The notes under the pieces: generated by a model
Database searches by the model: none
Told to the model about the DNA's origin: nothing
What the model saw: only the letters and a program-made list of their open reading frames with translations
Shown here: one piece after another, positions 34,922 to 43,258 of the stretch
Numbering within the stretch: the stretch's first letter is position 1
Layout of the letters: each line of letters begins with the position of its first letter
Made by a program: the position numbers and the translations under genes
From: CBDDFS01 sp965227255
GTDB taxonomy: Bacteria > Bacteroidota > Bacteroidia > Flavobacteriales_E > Vicingaceae
Assembly: GCA_965227255.1 (NCBI GenBank)
Contig: CBDDFS010000004.1
Span: 235,253 to 299,252 of the forward strand
DNA length: 64,000 nt
Direction: 5' to 3'

Positions 34922-35806
34922 ATGTCTGAATTCAGAACAGTTGAAAAAATCGTAAAGGCCCAGGGCTTCCAAATGGGGAATATATGGGTAAAGCAAAGTT
35001 TACCTGCGAAGGGCATCAATCAGATCGATCCATTTTTACTTCTGCATCATGCCGGTCCATTTGAGATCAAAGCCGGTTCTGATCACACGAAAATGGGTGT
35101 AGGTCCACATCCACACCGTGGCTTTGAACCTGTATCCTTCATATTTGAAGGGTCATTGCAGCACAGAGATTCACTTGGTAACAATGATATCCTTGACGGA
35201 GGTGATATTCAATGGATGACATCCGGAAAAGGCATTATTCACAGTGAAAGACCTCCGAAAAAAGTGACAGATAAAGGTGGGAAACAAGAGTTTATCCAGC
35301 TTTGGGTAAATATCCCTTCTTCGGCCAAGATGAGCGAGCCTAAATACCAGAATCTTAGAAAAAAAGACTTCCCTGTGATTAAAACCGACAAGGGAAATGG
35401 TTCCATTCGACTCATTAGTGGTGAAATGGAAAAAAAGAAAGGAATCGCCGACACCTTCACTCCTATTCTGGCCGTCAAAGCGGAATTCGATACCGGTGCT
35501 GAAAAAACTTTCAACATTCCGGAATCTTACAATGCCTTTATCTATGTATTAAAAGGAAATGTGAAAGTCAATGATTCGGCTGTCGTTGGTACTGAAAACA
35601 TGGTAATTCTTGGTAAAACAGGAGAAAAAGTCAAAATAACGGCTACCTCAGATACATGGTTTCTTGTTTTAGCCGGAGAACCTATCCGTGAATCAGTTTC
35701 TACTTATGGTCCATTCGTGATGAATAACAACAAAGAGATCATGGAAGCTATACGAGATTATCAGGATGGCAAGATGGGGAAATTGGTTGAAAATTTTGAC
35801 GAATGA
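34922..35806 (+). CDS. Pirin family protein
   Basis: A 294-residue bicupin. The ATG at 34922 (MSEFRTVEK) is preferred to a TTG 15 bases upstream. The pirin N-terminal cupin is clear: MGVGPHPHRGFEPVSFIFEG, LQHRDS and GIIHSERPP, giving the three-His, one-Glu iron site. Pirins act as quercetinases or redox-linked regulators; the role here is not known. The stop overlaps the next ATG by 4 bases. Confidence 0.9.
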   Translation: MSEFRTVEKIVKAQGFQMGNIWVKQSLPAKGINQIDPFLLLHHAGPFEIKAGSDHTKMGVGPHPHRGFEPVSFIFEGSLQHRDSLGNNDILDGGDIQWMTSGKGIIHSERPPKKVTDKGGKQEFIQLWVNIPSSAKMSEPKYQNLRKKDFPVIKTDKGNGSIRLISGEMEKKKGIADTFTPILAVKAEFDTGAEKTFNIPESYNAFIYVLKGNVKVNDSAVVGTENMVILGKTGEKVKITATSDTWFLVLAGEPIRESVSTYGPFVMNNNKEIMEAIRDYQDGKMGKLVENFDE

Positions 35807-36270
35807 AAAGGAAGGACTTTATAACATTATCGGCCTTGACATTGGGAGGAATTTCCTTGATTCCCGTACGTGCGTTTTCGTTGAATCCATCTTCTTTTTA
35901 TTTGTCAAAACTGAAGATGAATCGACACAATAGGCACGGTTATTATGGAACAGAATTCATTACAAACACTTTTGGGGATGAATATTTAAAAAGTATCCGA
36001 TTGGATGTCTTTGACAATCCGGATGGAGATATGTCATTATTGGATATTAATTACCGTGGTAAACGCCTTTTTATTTCCATTCTCTCGGATGAATTGATCA
36101 TTTCTACTGAAAATGACACAAGAGAATTTACCTTCAATAATTCATCTGATTTTCAACTTGCATCAGGTCTGCAACTACTTGGAAAGTCCTTAGAAATAGA
36201 AGGCAAAAACGAAAGATTCATTATTGATCTCTCCAAGGGTCATCAAAAGCCTAGTATCCGACTGGCTTAA
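35803..36270 (+). CDS. Small exported protein of unknown function
   Basis: A 155-residue protein with a Tat-like N-terminus (KRKDFITLSALTLGG; one Arg replaced by Lys) and a possible cleavage near residue 26. The rest is beta-rich (YYGTEFITNTFGDEYLKSIR, LDINYRGKRLFISIL). No family is recognised. It overlaps the pirin gene by 4 bases, so the two are translationally coupled. Confidence 0.6.
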   Translation: MKRKDFITLSALTLGGISLIPVRAFSLNPSSFYLSKLKMNRHNRHGYYGTEFITNTFGDEYLKSIRLDVFDNPDGDMSLLDINYRGKRLFISILSDELIISTENDTREFTFNNSSDFQLASGLQLLGKSLEIEGKNERFIIDLSKGHQKPSIRLA

Positions 36271-36339
36271 TTTGCATTCTTACATACTTCTCTCCTCCCA
36301 TATTGATTAATATGGCATTTACTTTATTTTTACCTCAGG

Positions 36340-38415
36340 GTGGAAATAAGTCTGGGAAAATATAAGCTGTCGCGAAGAAATCTTATCATTTCATTCTTTT
36401 TTCTTCTACTCATTTCGAATCATCTTTTCGGTTATCTCGGTCATTATGGATACGACGATCTTCATTATGCTGAACTGTCTTACAACCTGACTAAGGGACA
36501 ATTTGATTCAGGAGATCATTATTCTCATCGCATTACCATACTTTTTGCCACGGCAATTTCTTATGTGATTTTTGGAGTCAACGATTTTGCCTCTTCATTG
36601 CCAGCACTGGTGTTAACCATTGGAATTATGATGATCTTAATTAACATCCTCAAAAATGAAAGTGATGAGATGCTTTTTCTAGCGCTCTCATTCACCCTTT
36701 TGAGTGGTTGGTTTCTATTCTACTCCGATAAATTAATGCCCGACATCTATGTGGCCTTCGGTGTAATGCTAGCTTTATTTGCGTACTTCAAAGTGCGATT
36801 CACGAAAAGTAAGAATCAATCTTTTTATTCTTTTTTATTTGCAATTGCTCTGCTGTTCGGCTTTTTATCCAAAGGAACCATCATTCTGGTCCTTCCGTTG
36901 ATCATTTATTTGTTCCTGACTGATACTGTCCTTAAAAGGCAGCGAAAATTTTGGATTATGAGTGTTCTATGGGGATTGGTGCTTTTCATAACTTATCTTT
37001 TACTGACCTGGATTTTTACAGGAAGCCCATTTTCCAGGTTTCAAGCCATTGAAGACAATGCTTACATCAGTCTATGCAGTTATGGAGATCAGCCATTGGG
37101 AATGCTGACTGATCGGATTTTAATTGGTTTTTACAAACTAATTGCACATCAAGCTGTGGTATTCTCTTTTGTATTCATAGTTATCTTTCTCATCAATAGA
37201 ATGGGATTGGATATCTGGAGGGTCGACACCTCTTTTTCATTCTTCCTAACATCTTCGGTCGTATTGCTACTGTCTGCAAACTTCATGAGCATATCACTTA
37301 CTTCATATAGTCCGATGTGCCTTGATATCCGCCACTACCTCTACTTAATACCAATTCTAGCCATTCCTGCATCCCGGATCGTTTTTCACTTTAGTCTTCG
37401 CAGGCATCTGGGAGTCACAAGCCTCGTGGTAATTGTTGCAGTCATTATTATTTCAGAGATACTGAATAATACAAGACATGTGGAATTATATGCACTCATT
37501 CTTTTGTTATTCGCAATCAAATTCTTTATTCCAACATTGATCAAGAGTCCAATGCGTTTTGCTGTGTTATTTTCAGTCATATTGATATTCCCCATAATTC
37601 AAAGCTGGAATTATGCAGGTATGGTGAACTATCGGGGACAAAAGGCAGATGTGAAAAAATTGATCAATCAATACGACAACACCATTTTTGTGACCGATGA
37701 TATCCAGCAAAGACTGGCAAGTTATTTTATGGGCTACCAAAACGTGAATGGGAATGAATTCAGATCCTTTAAAGACTTTATATGGGACGACTCAGGCAAA
37801 CAGAAGAAGATTCTTTACAATCCATACACAAGTTACTACGGCAAAACCGAATATCCCCATTATGCAGAAGTTCTCATGGAAGAGGAATATTTGATTTTAC
37901 AGAATCCGAGGACCGGTATTGCCTTGTATTCTTTCGATTATTACCCATACTATTCGGTGATTTATCAATTCAATAATGACTTTGAGGGTGAATCTGAAAA
38001 GTACTGGGACCATGTAGTGACAGCGGAAGCTATGGGGAAGAATGATAGCTTGACCATGGTCAATAAATTCAATGTTTTCTCAGGAATTTTCCATCTCGAC
38101 ACACTTGTCAATGACAAATTGCAAAGAGACGCCATTATACAATGCAAATTCGATATCAAGATCGAGGAGTTATGCTCTCCTCGCTTGGTCGTTTTACTCG
38201 AGCATGAAGGTGCGGAGTATCACCGGGATGAGCGCCTTTTTGATCAGCATTTGAAATCTGTAGGTTCCTGGTACAGTATTACACAACAGATTCATGTGTC
38301 GAATGATCTGCTAAGAGATCAAAGTGAACTCAGCATTTATATCTGGAACCCAATGGACAAAGAAATTCTTCTCGACAATTTCAAGATCGAATTGATGACT
38401 CTTAAGATAGATTGA
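36340..38415 (+). CDS. GT-C glycosyltransferase, family 39-like, multi-pass membrane protein
   Basis: A 691-residue integral membrane enzyme with about 11-12 hydrophobic helices in the first 420 residues and a C-terminal soluble domain of about 260 residues. The first periplasmic loop holds the GT-C Asp pair (GYDDLHYAE, Asp39-Asp40), the catalytic signature of ArnT/PMT-type transferases that use lipid-linked sugars. The start is GTG (36340). The acceptor is not known. The gene is followed without spacing by the DUF5655 gene. Confidence 0.78.
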   Translation: MEISLGKYKLSRRNLIISFFFLLLISNHLFGYLGHYGYDDLHYAELSYNLTKGQFDSGDHYSHRITILFATAISYVIFGVNDFASSLPALVLTIGIMMILINILKNESDEMLFLALSFTLLSGWFLFYSDKLMPDIYVAFGVMLALFAYFKVRFTKSKNQSFYSFLFAIALLFGFLSKGTIILVLPLIIYLFLTDTVLKRQRKFWIMSVLWGLVLFITYLLLTWIFTGSPFSRFQAIEDNAYISLCSYGDQPLGMLTDRILIGFYKLIAHQAVVFSFVFIVIFLINRMGLDIWRVDTSFSFFLTSSVVLLLSANFMSISLTSYSPMCLDIRHYLYLIPILAIPASRIVFHFSLRRHLGVTSLVVIVAVIIISEILNNTRHVELYALILLLFAIKFFIPTLIKSPMRFAVLFSVILIFPIIQSWNYAGMVNYRGQKADVKKLINQYDNTIFVTDDIQQRLASYFMGYQNVNGNEFRSFKDFIWDDSGKQKKILYNPYTSYYGKTEYPHYAEVLMEEEYLILQNPRTGIALYSFDYYPYYSVIYQFNNDFEGESEKYWDHVVTAEAMGKNDSLTMVNKFNVFSGIFHLDTLVNDKLQRDAIIQCKFDIKIEELCSPRLVVLLEHEGAEYHRDERLFDQHLKSVGSWYSITQQIHVSNDLLRDQSELSIYIWNPMDKEILLDNFKIELMTLKID

Positions 38416-38850
38416 ATGAAAGAAAAGTGGACTTGCGAAGAGTGCGGACAGAAATTTCTCTACGCCAATGCACAACACTCTTGCAATGAAAGAAGTCTTG
38501 AAGATTTTCTGAATGGAAAATCGGAATTAACGCAATCCTTGTTTTGGCATTTTGTGAATGAATACAAAAAGATTGGTGAGATTGTGCTCCATCCGGCTAA
38601 ATCGAGGATAGCATTCGCCTCAGATATTCGCTTCGCATATATACATCGACTGGGAAAGAATTATGTGGACGTCGTATTTATGTTCAACGAGGCTTTTCAC
38701 GACAATTATTGCTTCTACAAGATCGCTCAGGTTCCCGGAGCTAAACAATGTAATCACTACTTTAGATTGGAAAGAATTGAAGACCTGAATGATGAAGTCA
38801 AGGGATATATGCAATTGGCTTATGAAAGATCGCTTAGGGATAAAGATTAA
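38416..38850 (+). CDS. DUF5655 protein with N-terminal zinc-ribbon-like motif
   Basis: A 144-residue protein. The N-terminus (WTCEECGQKF ... QHSC) could bind zinc. The remainder (EIVLHPAKSRIAFASDIRFA, NEAFHDNYCFYKIAQVPG, CNHYFRLERIEDLNDEVKGY) matches DUF5655, which is found alone or at the end of predicted nucleases. The function is unknown. The final TAA lies in a heptamer array. Confidence 0.75.
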   Translation: MKEKWTCEECGQKFLYANAQHSCNERSLEDFLNGKSELTQSLFWHFVNEYKKIGEIVLHPAKSRIAFASDIRFAYIHRLGKNYVDVVFMFNEAFHDNYCFYKIAQVPGAKQCNHYFRLERIEDLNDEVKGYMQLAYERSLRDKD

Positions 38851-38879
38851 CGATTAACGATTAACGAAGTTCGATTTAT
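38845..38879. repeat. Five heptamers (GATTAAC-type)
   Basis: Three exact GATTAAC units followed by GAAGTTC and GATTTAT. The TAA in the first unit is the stop codon of the DUF5655 gene, and the TAA in the next two units falls in the other two frames. Confidence 0.8.
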
Positions 38880-38902
38880 TGTGGTTTAACTATTGTTTCC
38901 TA

Positions 38903-39508
38903 TTAATTTATATGGAATTTAACGGATAAAAGTGCGTCCTTCATCTTTTCCGGGAAATCTGTTTTCTTTTCATTTATCCTTTGAAAGATAAGGTGAATCG
39001 CTTCACCCTTAAGTATGGTATAGAATTCAGCCACTTCGTTTACATTAACCCCATCGCCGGTGCGATAAACAAGTATGGCATTTTCTCTGGTGTCATCAAA
39101 ATCAAGCTGATCGAATATTAGTTCAGCATTAAGGTCTTCCTGTCTTACTTTAATGCGCATGTTGTTGAGCATTTCTTGAACACTCATTCCATCACTATCC
39201 GAACAACCGGTACATTTTGGTTGAGAAACAAGGAATTGATATGTAAGAGAACCTTTTTCAAGATGCAGGCAGTTATTAATTGTATCTACCGGAGAATAAT
39301 TCTGAAGTTCCGAGCTATAATAGACAGTTGATAATTGGGCGCAGCAGCATCCACAATCGCTGAATCTGACCTGAACCTTGCTTCTGTCGAATTCCTGAGG
39401 TAATTCAATGGTCAAATACCCAAGATCATTAAAAAGAGCTATCTCGGTTGTCTGAGAATTACTGAAGCTACAAACAGAAACGAGAAACACGAAAACACCC
39501 CACCTCAT
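38903..39508 (-). CDS. Exported Cys-rich protein of unknown function
   Basis: A 201-residue protein with a signal peptide (MRWGVFVFLVSVCSFSNSQ). It contains a tight Cys cluster (FSDCGCCCAQ) and a later CTGC pair, suggesting metal binding or disulfides. No family is recognised. Its ATG (39506-39508) is the first unit of a heptamer array that fills the space to the upstream gene on the same strand. Confidence 0.6.
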   Translation of the reverse strand: MRWGVFVFLVSVCSFSNSQTTEIALFNDLGYLTIELPQEFDRSKVQVRFSDCGCCCAQLSTVYYSSELQNYSPVDTINNCLHLEKGSLTYQFLVSQPKCTGCSDSDGMSVQEMLNNMRIKVRQEDLNAELIFDQLDFDDTRENAILVYRTGDGVNVNEVAEFYTILKGEAIHLIFQRINEKKTDFPEKMKDALLSVKFHIN

Positions 39509-39547
39509 AAATCATAAATCATCGATCATAGATCATAGATCATTCAG
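39506..39547. repeat. Six heptamers (CATAAAT/CATAGAT-type) exactly spanning an intergenic gap
   Basis: Units CATAAAT, CATAAAT, CATCGAT, CATAGAT, CATAGAT and CATTCAG. The left end contains the start codon of the gene at 38903-39508, the right end the stop codon of the gene at 39540-40298. Nothing else lies between the two genes. Confidence 0.85.
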
Positions 39548-40298
39548 GGTACCAATTAAGCTGAGCACAACGAATGCCATTCGCTTTCATTTGCTGACAA
39601 AAATGCTCTATATCCGCAAGGGTCTTGTCGCCATTGCGATAATGATAAGGAATGACTTTTTTAGGCTTCATGACTTTACACAAAGCGATAGCTTCGTCTA
39701 CTGACATCGTATAAGGCAAATTCATGCAAACGAAAGCTACATCAATGTTTTCAAGGGCTTGCGACTCCGGAGTATTCTCGGTATCACCTGAGATATAAAT
39801 TTGAAATCCATCGATATCAAAAACATAGCCATTGCCCCTTCCCTTTTGATGCGGCTGAGATGGTCCTTCGGGAATGTTATACATTGGAATGGCAGTAATC
39901 ATTAGTCGTATATCCTTGAAGTTATTCTGCTCACCATTTCTTAATACAGAACATCTTTGCTTCCATTCATCAGACATCTTCTCATATACAGCTGGTGGTA
40001 CTATGAAAAACGTATTATCGTTGATTATTCTCTCTATATTCTCCACGGAATAATGATCGGGATGAATATCTGTAATCACTATTGCATCAGCCTCTGGGAG
40101 GTCCTTATAAAGTTTTTCCTCACCCCATGGATCAACGTAAATGTTCTTTCCATTGATCTGAAAATAGATGCTGGCATGAATCAACTCTTTCCAACTGACT
40201 GAGTTGCCTGGAACATCGATTTTCCTCAGCATATTTTCCTGAGACATACCTGTTAAATAGCCACATATAAAGGCTAAAGCGAGAAATACTTTCTTCAT
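39540..40298 (-). CDS. Exported metallo-beta-lactamase-fold hydrolase (UlaG-like), variant metal motif
   Basis: The ATG at 40298 opens a signal peptide (MKKVFLALAFICGYLTGMSQ). The domain matches UlaG-like hydrolases: HASIYFQINGKNIYVDPWG, IYISGDTENTP and KPKKVIPYHYRNGD. The metal motif reads TDIHPDHYS, so the first His of HxHxDH is Asp77, while His79, Asp81 and His82 remain. The enzyme may use one metal or a different ligand set. The substrate is unknown. It is divergent from the fasciclin gene. Confidence 0.78.
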   Translation of the reverse strand: MKKVFLALAFICGYLTGMSQENMLRKIDVPGNSVSWKELIHASIYFQINGKNIYVDPWGEEKLYKDLPEADAIVITDIHPDHYSVENIERIINDNTFFIVPPAVYEKMSDEWKQRCSVLRNGEQNNFKDIRLMITAIPMYNIPEGPSQPHQKGRGNGYVFDIDGFQIYISGDTENTPESQALENIDVAFVCMNLPYTMSVDEAIALCKVMKPKKVIPYHYRNGDKTLADIEHFCQQMKANGIRCAQLNWYPE

Positions 40299-40425
40299 AA
40301 TACTGATTGGATTAAAGGCTGAAATTAAAATAAAGATTGTGAATGAAACATCCCGGAAAGCGAAAATGTTGACGAATATCATATTCACAATCCACGAAAG
40401 TCAGTTCAGAATTATCACAGTGAAA

Positions 40426-40433
40426 TACATTTG
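40426..40433 (+). promoter_or_regulatory. Candidate -7 element of the fasciclin gene
   Basis: TACATTTG matches TAnnTTTG exactly, 30 bases before the ATG at 40464. The -33 region has no clear TTG box. The position is right for a short-leader transcript of the fasciclin lipoprotein gene. Confidence 0.45.
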
Positions 40434-40463
40434 AACAGTCTAACATCTTATCAAATTAATATC

Positions 40464-41054
40464 ATGAAAAGGAAGATTTTTATACTTGGTCTAGGAGTTT
40501 TCACTGCATTTCTCTTCTCTGGTTGTCAGGGTGGAAACATGGATGCCAATACTGATTCTGCAGGAGATAGCGGAAGTGCAGTAGAACAGGAAGAAATAGA
40601 AAGAACAGGTCAGGCCAATGTGGTTGATGACGTGAGTGCTAATAACGTTGTCGACGTTGCCGTTGGATCACCGGATCACACTACACTGGTAGCGGCTGTT
40701 CAAGCTGGAGATCTCGTGCAGGACCTATCTAACAACGGTCCTTTTACTGTATTTGCTCCAACAAATGCTGCCTTTGAAGCCCTTCCCGAAGGTACAGTAG
40801 AAAATTTATTGAAACCTGAGAATATAGATGCTCTGAAGAATATTCTGAAGTATCATGTGGCAGCACCTGCCTACAAACTTGAATACCTGTCCGATGGCTA
40901 CGAAATGACACAAGCTCAAATGGACAAGGTGACATTAAACAAAAAAGAAGACGGAAGCTGGACTGTCAATGGAGCCAACATTTTGGCTACTGTTGAAGCT
41001 TCGAATGGAATTGTCTATGTAATAGACGCTGTTCTTCTTCCACCGGAAGAATGA
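40464..41054 (+). CDS. Fasciclin-domain lipoprotein
   Basis: The ATG at 40464 opens a lipoprotein signal with lipobox FSGC (Cys21). An acidic linker of about 40 residues is followed by one fasciclin (FAS1) domain at about 60-195: TTLVAAVQAGDLVQDLSNNG, PFTVFAPTNAAFEALPEGT, LKYHVAAPAYK and GIVYVIDAVLLPPE. FAS1 domains mediate cell-surface adhesion. The gene is monocistronic with a strong terminator. Confidence 0.9.
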   Translation: MKRKIFILGLGVFTAFLFSGCQGGNMDANTDSAGDSGSAVEQEEIERTGQANVVDDVSANNVVDVAVGSPDHTTLVAAVQAGDLVQDLSNNGPFTVFAPTNAAFEALPEGTVENLLKPENIDALKNILKYHVAAPAYKLEYLSDGYEMTQAQMDKVTLNKKEDGSWTVNGANILATVEASNGIVYVIDAVLLPPEE

Positions 41055-41073
41055 ATTATAGTTTGAATGGGAT

Positions 41074-41107
41074 AAAGGCGGTTCTATATTGAATCGCCTT
41101 TTTTTTA
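41074..41107 (+). terminator. Rho-independent terminator after the fasciclin gene
   Basis: The stem pairs AAAGGCGGTTC with GAATCGCCTTT (one G-T wobble) around a TATATT loop, and is followed by a run of T. It separates the fasciclin gene from the next gene on the same strand. Confidence 0.85.
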
Positions 41108-41120
41108 TCTTCACTTTGCC

Positions 41121-41882
41121 ATGATTCGAAGACTATTTTTAGTTTCTATTCTCTGTATCGTTCTATCCGCTGATGTTTCAGCCCAATTACTCTATGATTC
41201 AAGCATTACCAATACGCGAAGGAATATTGTGCGGATCAATCCAACTCCGGCAACCATTGTGGGCCTTGAAAGTTTCGCCTTCGGATATGAAAGAGTGATT
41301 GCAGAACATCAAAGTCTTTCGCTCAACATCGGCTCTTTGAAATTCAGAAACTTTGCCAATCTTCCAGTTGAGCAATATGGCATAGAAAAGAACAGGACAA
41401 GTGGTGGATTTTCGATAGCAATTGATTACAGACGATATTTCAAGAAAAGAAATAGAGGCTTCGCTCCGGATGGTTTGTATTGGGGCCCATTTTTCACTTA
41501 TTACTATTACTACCATGAATTGGGTCTCAGTTATACCGATCCCGCAAGTCTCTCCAAAACCAGTGTATCCTTATCCGGAACATTTCAGGTCAGGCATATA
41601 GGAATTCAATTAGGTTATCAATTTATCATTTTAAAGAGGCTTTCAATTGACCTCATTTTACTTGGCCCAAGCTTCGGTAAATATGTTGCTGATTTCGAGG
41701 CTGGAGGAAATTTGAATATTGACCAGGAAAATGAACTATATCAGGCTTTCTATGAGTTAATAACAGATCGAGTACCAGGTGTTGCAGCACTGCTTGAAAA
41801 TAAATCTCTTTCAAAAACAGGCCATTTCTCTACCAACAATATAGGAATGAGGTATGTATTCCAAATCGGTTTTCTTTTCTGA
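41121..41882 (+). CDS. Outer-membrane beta-barrel protein of unknown function
   Basis: A 253-residue exported protein (signal peptide ending VSAQ). It has alternating strands such as RIGIQLGYQF-like segments, YYRRYFKKRN-like turns and a C-terminal MRYVFQIGFLF ending in Phe, as usual for barrels. DUF3575-like proteins look similar, but I am not sure of that match. It lies 100 bases before the sulfide operon, from which it is separated by two palindromes. Confidence 0.65.
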   Translation: MIRRLFLVSILCIVLSADVSAQLLYDSSITNTRRNIVRINPTPATIVGLESFAFGYERVIAEHQSLSLNIGSLKFRNFANLPVEQYGIEKNRTSGGFSIAIDYRRYFKKRNRGFAPDGLYWGPFFTYYYYYHELGLSYTDPASLSKTSVSLSGTFQVRHIGIQLGYQFIILKRLSIDLILLGPSFGKYVADFEAGGNLNIDQENELYQAFYELITDRVPGVAALLENKSLSKTGHFSTNNIGMRYVFQIGFLF

Positions 41883-41913
41883 TCTTTTGTTGAGTAAATC
41901 CCATTTCCATTGG

Positions 41914-41925
41914 TGATAATTATCA
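41914..41925. promoter_or_regulatory. 12-bp palindrome upstream of the SQR operon
   Basis: TGATAATTATCA is a perfect palindrome 57 bases before the SQR start codon. It could be an operator; it also resembles part of a Fur box, but the full 19-bp motif is not present. Confidence 0.4.
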
Positions 41926-41941
41926 CGTTCAATTTCAGGTC

Positions 41942-41968
41942 ATTAATTACTTTCATCAAGTAATTAAT
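41942..41968. promoter_or_regulatory. 27-bp perfect inverted repeat (11-5-11) before the SQR start
   Basis: ATTAATTACTT and AAGTAATTAAT are exact inverted repeats around TCATC, 14 bases before the ATG at 41983. The AT-rich arms and lack of a T run argue for a regulator-binding site rather than a terminator. It would lie at or near the transcription start, as expected for a repressor of the sulfide operon. Confidence 0.6.
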
Positions 41969-41982
41969 AAGCACATATAGAA

Positions 41983-43254
41983 ATGACAAAAAAACATCAA
42001 ATAGTTATCGTTGGAGGTGGCACAGGAGGTATAATGACAGCCGCTCAGTTGATCAGAAAAAGCAAGAGTAAACTTGATGTTGCTATTATAGATCCTTCAG
42101 AAGTGCATGCTTATCAACCTGCATGGACCCTTGTTGGCGCAGGAACCTTCGAGATGGATAAGACAAAAAGACCCGAGAAAAAGCAAATTCCAAAGGGTGT
42201 GACATGGATCAAAGACAAAGTTGTAGAACTTGACCCGGACAATAACCTTGTCAAAACAGAATCTGAAGGTGATGTTTCATATGAATTCCTTGTTCTGGCA
42301 CCTGGTGTAGTTTACGACCTTGATATGGTGGAAGGTCTGAGAGATGCAATGGGTAAAAACGACGTTTGCAGTAACTATATCGACCCAGAATACACATGGA
42401 AAGTTGTACAGAATTTTAAAGGAGGAAATGCCCTTTACACTCAACCGACAACTCCTATTAAATGCGGTGGAGCACCACAAAAAGCAATGTACCTAGGTGA
42501 GGATTATTGGAGAAAGAACAAAAGTTTGAGAGAGAAAACTAATGTTGTTTATGCCTTTCCGGGAAGTGTTGTTTTTGGTGTGGAGGTATTCAAGAACAGG
42601 CTATTAGAAATTTGTGACTCTAGAGACTTGATCCTTAAGAATTTTCATCAATTATATAAAGTCGATGGCGAGAATAAAAAGGCCTACTTTAAGTACCCGG
42701 CAGATAAGGATTATGCTTCTCTGACAAGAAATGATCCCGATAATAAATTAGGTGTTGTTGAGAAGGATGGAATCATTGAAATCAGCTATGACATGATGCA
42801 CCTTGCTCCTCCACAGAAAGCTCCTGATTTTTTGAGTAAAAGTAAATTGGCAATAACAGAAGGTGGTCCTATTGGTTTTGGTAAGGTTGACAAATTCACC
42901 ATGCAGAGTCCGGATTACAAGAATGTCTTTGGACTTGGAGATGCTATGGGAATCCCTGCTGCAAAAACCGGAGCGGCCATTCGAAAACAGACTCCTGTAC
43001 TCGTGGATCATTTGCTGGCTGAATTGGAAAACAGAACATCAGGTGAAGAGTATCATGGATATTCATCATGCCCTATTGTTACAGGTTATGGAAAGATGCT
43101 GCTTTGTGAATTTGACTACGAAAACAATCGCGACTCTGATCCTCTGTTGACCAAATTTTTCGATACTACGAAAGACTCTTATCCAATGTGGGTACTTAAA
43201 AAATACGGACTACCCTATCTCTATTGGAATCAAATGTTAAAAGGTAAAATGTAA
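41983..43254 (+). CDS. sqr: Sulfide:quinone oxidoreductase, type II-like
   Basis: A 423-residue FAD enzyme. The FAD-binding loop VIVGGGTGGIMTAAQL is at 8-23. Cys161 (PIKCGGAPQK) and Cys363 (SSCPIVTGYG) match the two redox-active cysteines of the mitochondrial SQOR (type II) group, and FGLGDAMGIPAAKTGAAIRK is the conserved second FAD contact. It oxidises sulfide to sulfane sulfur and passes electrons to the quinone pool at the membrane. It leads a four-gene operon with a stress protein and two YeeE/YedE proteins, and has a strong inverted repeat in front. Confidence 0.9.
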   Translation: MTKKHQIVIVGGGTGGIMTAAQLIRKSKSKLDVAIIDPSEVHAYQPAWTLVGAGTFEMDKTKRPEKKQIPKGVTWIKDKVVELDPDNNLVKTESEGDVSYEFLVLAPGVVYDLDMVEGLRDAMGKNDVCSNYIDPEYTWKVVQNFKGGNALYTQPTTPIKCGGAPQKAMYLGEDYWRKNKSLREKTNVVYAFPGSVVFGVEVFKNRLLEICDSRDLILKNFHQLYKVDGENKKAYFKYPADKDYASLTRNDPDNKLGVVEKDGIIEISYDMMHLAPPQKAPDFLSKSKLAITEGGPIGFGKVDKFTMQSPDYKNVFGLGDAMGIPAAKTGAAIRKQTPVLVDHLLAELENRTSGEEYHGYSSCPIVTGYGKMLLCEFDYENNRDSDPLLTKFFDTTKDSYPMWVLKKYGLPYLYWNQMLKGKM

Positions 43255-43258
43255 GAAA

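Noticed and set aside
41914..41925. Fur box
   Set aside because: TGATAATTATCA covers only part of a 19-bp Fur site and the downstream genes are for sulfide, not iron.
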